Assembly (NCBI RefSeq): GCF_008923185.1
Contig: NZ_WBMT01000022.1
Location: 62,001-126,000 of the forward strand
DNA: 64,000 nucleotides
Direction: 5' to 3'
Origin: Actinomadura rudentiformis
GTDB lineage: Bacteria; Actinomycetota; Actinomycetes; Streptosporangiales; Streptosporangiaceae
The stretch's first letter is position 1. Each line of letters begins with the position of its first letter. The translations under genes were made by a program, and so were the position numbers. Shown one piece after another: positions 61,623 to 64,000 of this stretch. The notes under the pieces are model-generated. The model was not told the DNA's origin. It searched no databases and saw nothing but the letters and a program-made list of their open reading frames with translations.

Positions 61623-62510
61623 TCACGGCGGTTTCGCGTCCAGGGCCAGCGCCAGAGCTCCCATGAGGGATGCGTCTCCGGTGAAGCGGGCTAGTTCGAC
61701 CTCCGGAGGGAACGGCACCGCTGCGGTCAGCGAGGCTCCCAGGCGGGCGGCCAGTGAGGGTTCGGCCGCCATGCCGCCGCCCAGGACGACCCGGTCGGCA
61801 TCGAGTGCGATCGCCAGGTTGGCCACCGCCATTCCCAGCTTGTCCAGCGCCTCGTCCAGGAGTCCGGCCACCCGCGGGTCGTCGCGCAGGGCGAACAGTT
61901 CCGCTGCGGTCACGTTCCGCCCGAGCAGCTGGGTGCCTCGTTGCGCCAGCCCGCTCCCGGACGCGTACTCCTCCAGCGGGGCGCGACCGGCGGCGTGGCC
62001 CGGCTGTGCGGGGGAGGAGAGCGAGTAGCCGATCTCGCCCGCCGCGCCGTTGGCGCCGCGCAGCACGCGGCCGTCGACCACGATGCCCGCCCCGAGGCCG
62101 GTGCCGACGTTGACGTACAGGCCGACGCCGACTCCCGCCAGGCGCCCCCAGCGGACCTCCGCGGCGGCCGCCGCGTTCACGTCGTTGTCCAGCAGCGCGG
62201 GCATCTCGAGGCCCTCTTCGAGCAGGTGGGGGAGCGGTTGTTCCTCCCATCCCGGAACGTTGGGGGCCAGGACGACGCGTGCCCCCTGGACGACGCCGAA
62301 GGTCGAGACGCCCACCGCGACCGGGTGCTCGCCGGTCTCCTCGATGAGCCGGCGGGCGGCGGTGAGGGTGCGTTCGATCGCGGCGCGGGCGCCGTCGCCG
62401 GCACGGGTCTCCAGCGTGCGGCGGTGGAGCAGCCGCCCGCCGGCGGTCGCGGTGGCGAGCGCGATCTTGGTGCCGCCGAAGTCGATGCCGAGGACGGTCG
62501 GCCCGCTCAC
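61623..62510 (-). CDS. ROK-family sugar kinase lacking the zinc motif
   Basis: A 295-residue ROK protein. GIDFGGTK, NDVNAAAAAEVRWG, GTGLGAGIVVDGRVLRGANGAAGEIGY and LGGGMA are the ATP- and sugar-binding segments, with catalytic Asp in NDVN. The usual zinc motif (Cys-x-Cys-Gly then Gly-Cys) is absent; the region reads GRAPLEEYASGSG. Many ROK kinases need zinc for sugar binding, so this member is atypical. Last gene of the importer operon; GTG 62510 overlaps the permease stop (GTGA). It probably phosphorylates the imported sugar. Confidence 0.85.
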   Translation of the reverse strand: MSGPTVLGIDFGGTKIALATATAGGRLLHRRTLETRAGDGARAAIERTLTAARRLIEETGEHPVAVGVSTFGVVQGARVVLAPNVPGWEEQPLPHLLEEGLEMPALLDNDVNAAAAAEVRWGRLAGVGVGLYVNVGTGLGAGIVVDGRVLRGANGAAGEIGYSLSSPAQPGHAAGRAPLEEYASGSGLAQRGTQLLGRNVTAAELFALRDDPRVAGLLDEALDKLGMAVANLAIALDADRVVLGGGMAAEPSLAARLGASLTAAVPFPPEVELARFTGDASLMGALALALDAKPP

Positions 62511-63706
62511 CGCCCGCCGCCCGGACGGGCACGTCGGGCGGTCGAGTCGATGGCCACCGCGAGCGCGAGGACGGCCGCGGTCACCATGAACCGGACCGAC
62601 GAGTCCACGTTCAGCAGCAACATGCCGTTGGTGACCGACTGGAGCACCAGGATGCCGAGCAGCGCGGCGTAGGGCCGGCCGCGCCCGCCGAACAGGCTCG
62701 TTCCGCCGATCACCGCCGCCGCGATCGCGATGAGCAGAATGTCGCTGCCGCCGGAGCTCTGGTTGACCGCGGATAGCCGGCTGGCCGCGAGGATCCCGCC
62801 CGCCCCGGCGAGCGTGGCCGCCGCGACGAAGGCCAGGATCCGGATCCGGGTCACGCTGATCCCGGCGCGGCGCGCCGCCTCGGCGTTGCCGCCGACCGCG
62901 TAGATCCAGCGTCCTGGCAGGGTGTGCCGCAGGGCGAGATCCAGGAGCACGACGAGCGCACCGAAGATCACCAGGGTGAGCGGCACGCCGCGGTCGCCGT
63001 TCAGCACCGCCACGACGGCGGCCAGCACCGCCGCGAGCAGGGCGGCCCGGACGACCAGACGTGCGATCGGGCGTACGGGAAGGTCTGCTCGCGTTCTGGC
63101 TCTCCGGTCCAGCAGCGACGAGCCCAGGGCGGTGGCTGTCACGGCGACGACGGCGAGCCAGCTGAGCCACGGCGGCAGCCAGGTGTCGCTGACCTTGGCC
63201 ACGGAGCCGTCGAACGGCAGGTTGATCGTGCCCTCGTCGCCCAGGAGGTAGAGCAGCAGCCCCTGCCAGCCGATCAGCCCCGCGAGCGTGACCACGAACG
63301 ACGGCATGCCGAGCAGCGTGAACATCAGGCCGTGCAGCAGGCCCACGAGTGCGGCGGCACCCAGCGCGAGGAGCACCGCCAGGCCCGCGGGCAATCCCTG
63401 CTTCACGTACAGCAGGGTCATCACCACCCCGCACAGCCCGCTCACCGAGCCGACCGACAGGTCGATCTCCCCGAGCAGGAGGACGATGACGACGCCGAGG
63501 GCGATGGTGCCCGTCGCGGCCATCTGCAGTGCGAGGTTGGTGAGGTTCTCAGCCGACAGGAAATGGTCGTTGAGCGAGCCGAACACCACCGCGATGACGG
63601 CGAGACCCGCCACCACCGGCAGCGCGCCCGGCTCCCCGCCGCGCAGGCGGCCGGCGAGCTCGGCCGGCCGCGGCGCGGGGATCCGCCGCGAGGTCTCGGT
63701 GGTCAC
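62507..63706 (-). CDS. Sugar ABC transporter permease (XylH/RbsC type)
   Basis: A 399-residue permease with eight to ten membrane helices. IALGVVIVLLLGEIDLSVGSV and GMPSFVVTLAGL are the conserved carbohydrate-permease segments, and the EAA-like region AARRAGISVTRIRILAFV follows. The length and the middle extension fit the XylH (xylose) branch. GTG 63706 overlaps the ATPase stop; the ROK kinase follows. It imports a sugar with an ATPase and an unseen binding protein upstream. Confidence 0.92.
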   Translation of the reverse strand: MTTETSRRIPAPRPAELAGRLRGGEPGALPVVAGLAVIAVVFGSLNDHFLSAENLTNLALQMAATGTIALGVVIVLLLGEIDLSVGSVSGLCGVVMTLLYVKQGLPAGLAVLLALGAAALVGLLHGLMFTLLGMPSFVVTLAGLIGWQGLLLYLLGDEGTINLPFDGSVAKVSDTWLPPWLSWLAVVAVTATALGSSLLDRRARTRADLPVRPIARLVVRAALLAAVLAAVVAVLNGDRGVPLTLVIFGALVVLLDLALRHTLPGRWIYAVGGNAEAARRAGISVTRIRILAFVAAATLAGAGGILAASRLSAVNQSSGGSDILLIAIAAAVIGGTSLFGGRGRPYAALLGILVLQSVTNGMLLLNVDSSVRFMVTAAVLALAVAIDSTARRARPGGGR

Positions 63707-64000
63707 GCCGCCGCCTCCGCTCCGGTGATGGCCGCCACGATGGCCTCCTGGCTGGTGTCGGCCGTACGGAAGTCCCCGGCGTCGCGGCCGAGCCGGAGGA
63801 CGACGACCCGGTCGCTCACCGCCCGGACGTCCGCGAGGTTGTGGGAGATGACCAGCACAGCGAGTCCCCGGTCGCGGAGGCGCCGGACGAGGTCGAGCAC
63901 CTGGGCGGTCTGCTCCACGCCCAGCGCCGCCGTGGGCTCGTCCAGCAACACCACCCGTGGTTCGCCGAGGAGGGCGCGGCTGATCGCCACCGACTGCCGC
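63703..64000 (-). CDS. Sugar ABC transporter ATP-binding protein (XylG/RbsA type), 5' end beyond window
   Basis: The C-terminal 98 residues of a carbohydrate ABC ATPase: signature tail RQSVAISRAL, Walker B VVLLDEPTAALG, H-loop ISHNLAD. Most of the protein lies to the right of the window. Its stop overlaps the permease start by 4 bp, showing an operon ATPase-permease-kinase. Substrate probably a pentose or hexose. Confidence 0.9.
   Translation of the reverse strand, partial: RQSVAISRALLGEPRVVLLDEPTAALGVEQTAQVLDLVRRLRDRGLAVLVISHNLADVRAVSDRVVVLRLGRDAGDFRTADTSQEAIVAAITGAEAAA

Overview
The window is very GC-rich, with strongly GC-biased third codon positions. It looks like a chromosomal segment of a filamentous actinomycete, most likely order Streptosporangiales. 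Supporting signs are F420/LLM oxidoreductase and DUF6458/DUF1206/DUF4253 families, many serine/threonine kinases, mnmA-ligA-gatCAB and ilvBNC-serA synteny, and many promoters that appear to give leaderless mRNAs. The genus is an inference. I see no rRNA, tRNA, CRISPR array or prophage.

Region 1 (1-10.2 kb): end of an M55 D-aminopeptidase; a SNF2 helicase/SWIM zinc-finger pair split by a tnpB-type transposon; enoyl-CoA hydratase; a divergent HxlR regulator/NAD(P) reductase pair; a sugar/H+ symporter; an SDR. Region 2 (10.4-19.5 kb): acyl-ACP desaturase, then three tandem kinase-fold genes, the third a pseudokinase that has lost its catalytic Asp and most of its activation segment. Next come etfBA and, convergent, a fourth receptor kinase. 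Region 3 (19.5-31.7 kb): MFS exporter with TetR, cysteine desulfurase, a PhyH dioxygenase, a two-component system, DUF1206 and DUF695 proteins, mnmA, a MetE-like protein and an LLM oxidoreductase. Region 4 (31.8-43.8 kb): ligA, a GGDEF-EAL protein, DUF6458, gatCAB, DUF4253, and two tandem PQQ-type sugar dehydrogenase lipoproteins. Region 5 (44.2-51 kb): a PAS-GGDEF-EAL protein, then ilvBNC behind a leader peptide and intrinsic terminator (attenuator). Region 6 (51-61.2 kb): an isolated glycosyltransferase C-terminal domain, PadR with an ABC exporter, a DUF2079 membrane protein, a thymidylate-synthase-fold protein with replaced active-site residues, a small secreted Cys/Lys protein, and serA. 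Region 7 (61.2-64 kb): a second Val/Ile/Leu-type leader peptide with no biosynthetic gene behind it, a 36-residue microprotein, and on the minus strand a xylose/ribose-type ABC importer operon with a ROK kinase.

Housekeeping logic: cysteine desulfurase and MnmA supply tRNA 2-thiouridylation; GatCAB makes Gln-tRNA and Asn-tRNA; IlvBNC and SerA make branched-chain amino acids and serine; EtfBA passes electrons from acyl-CoA dehydrogenases. Accessory genes sit as islands inside these conserved blocks. The most unusual items are the kinase/pseudokinase series, the divergent thymidylate synthase homologue, the two leader-peptide devices, and the transposon-split helicase/SWIM operon.
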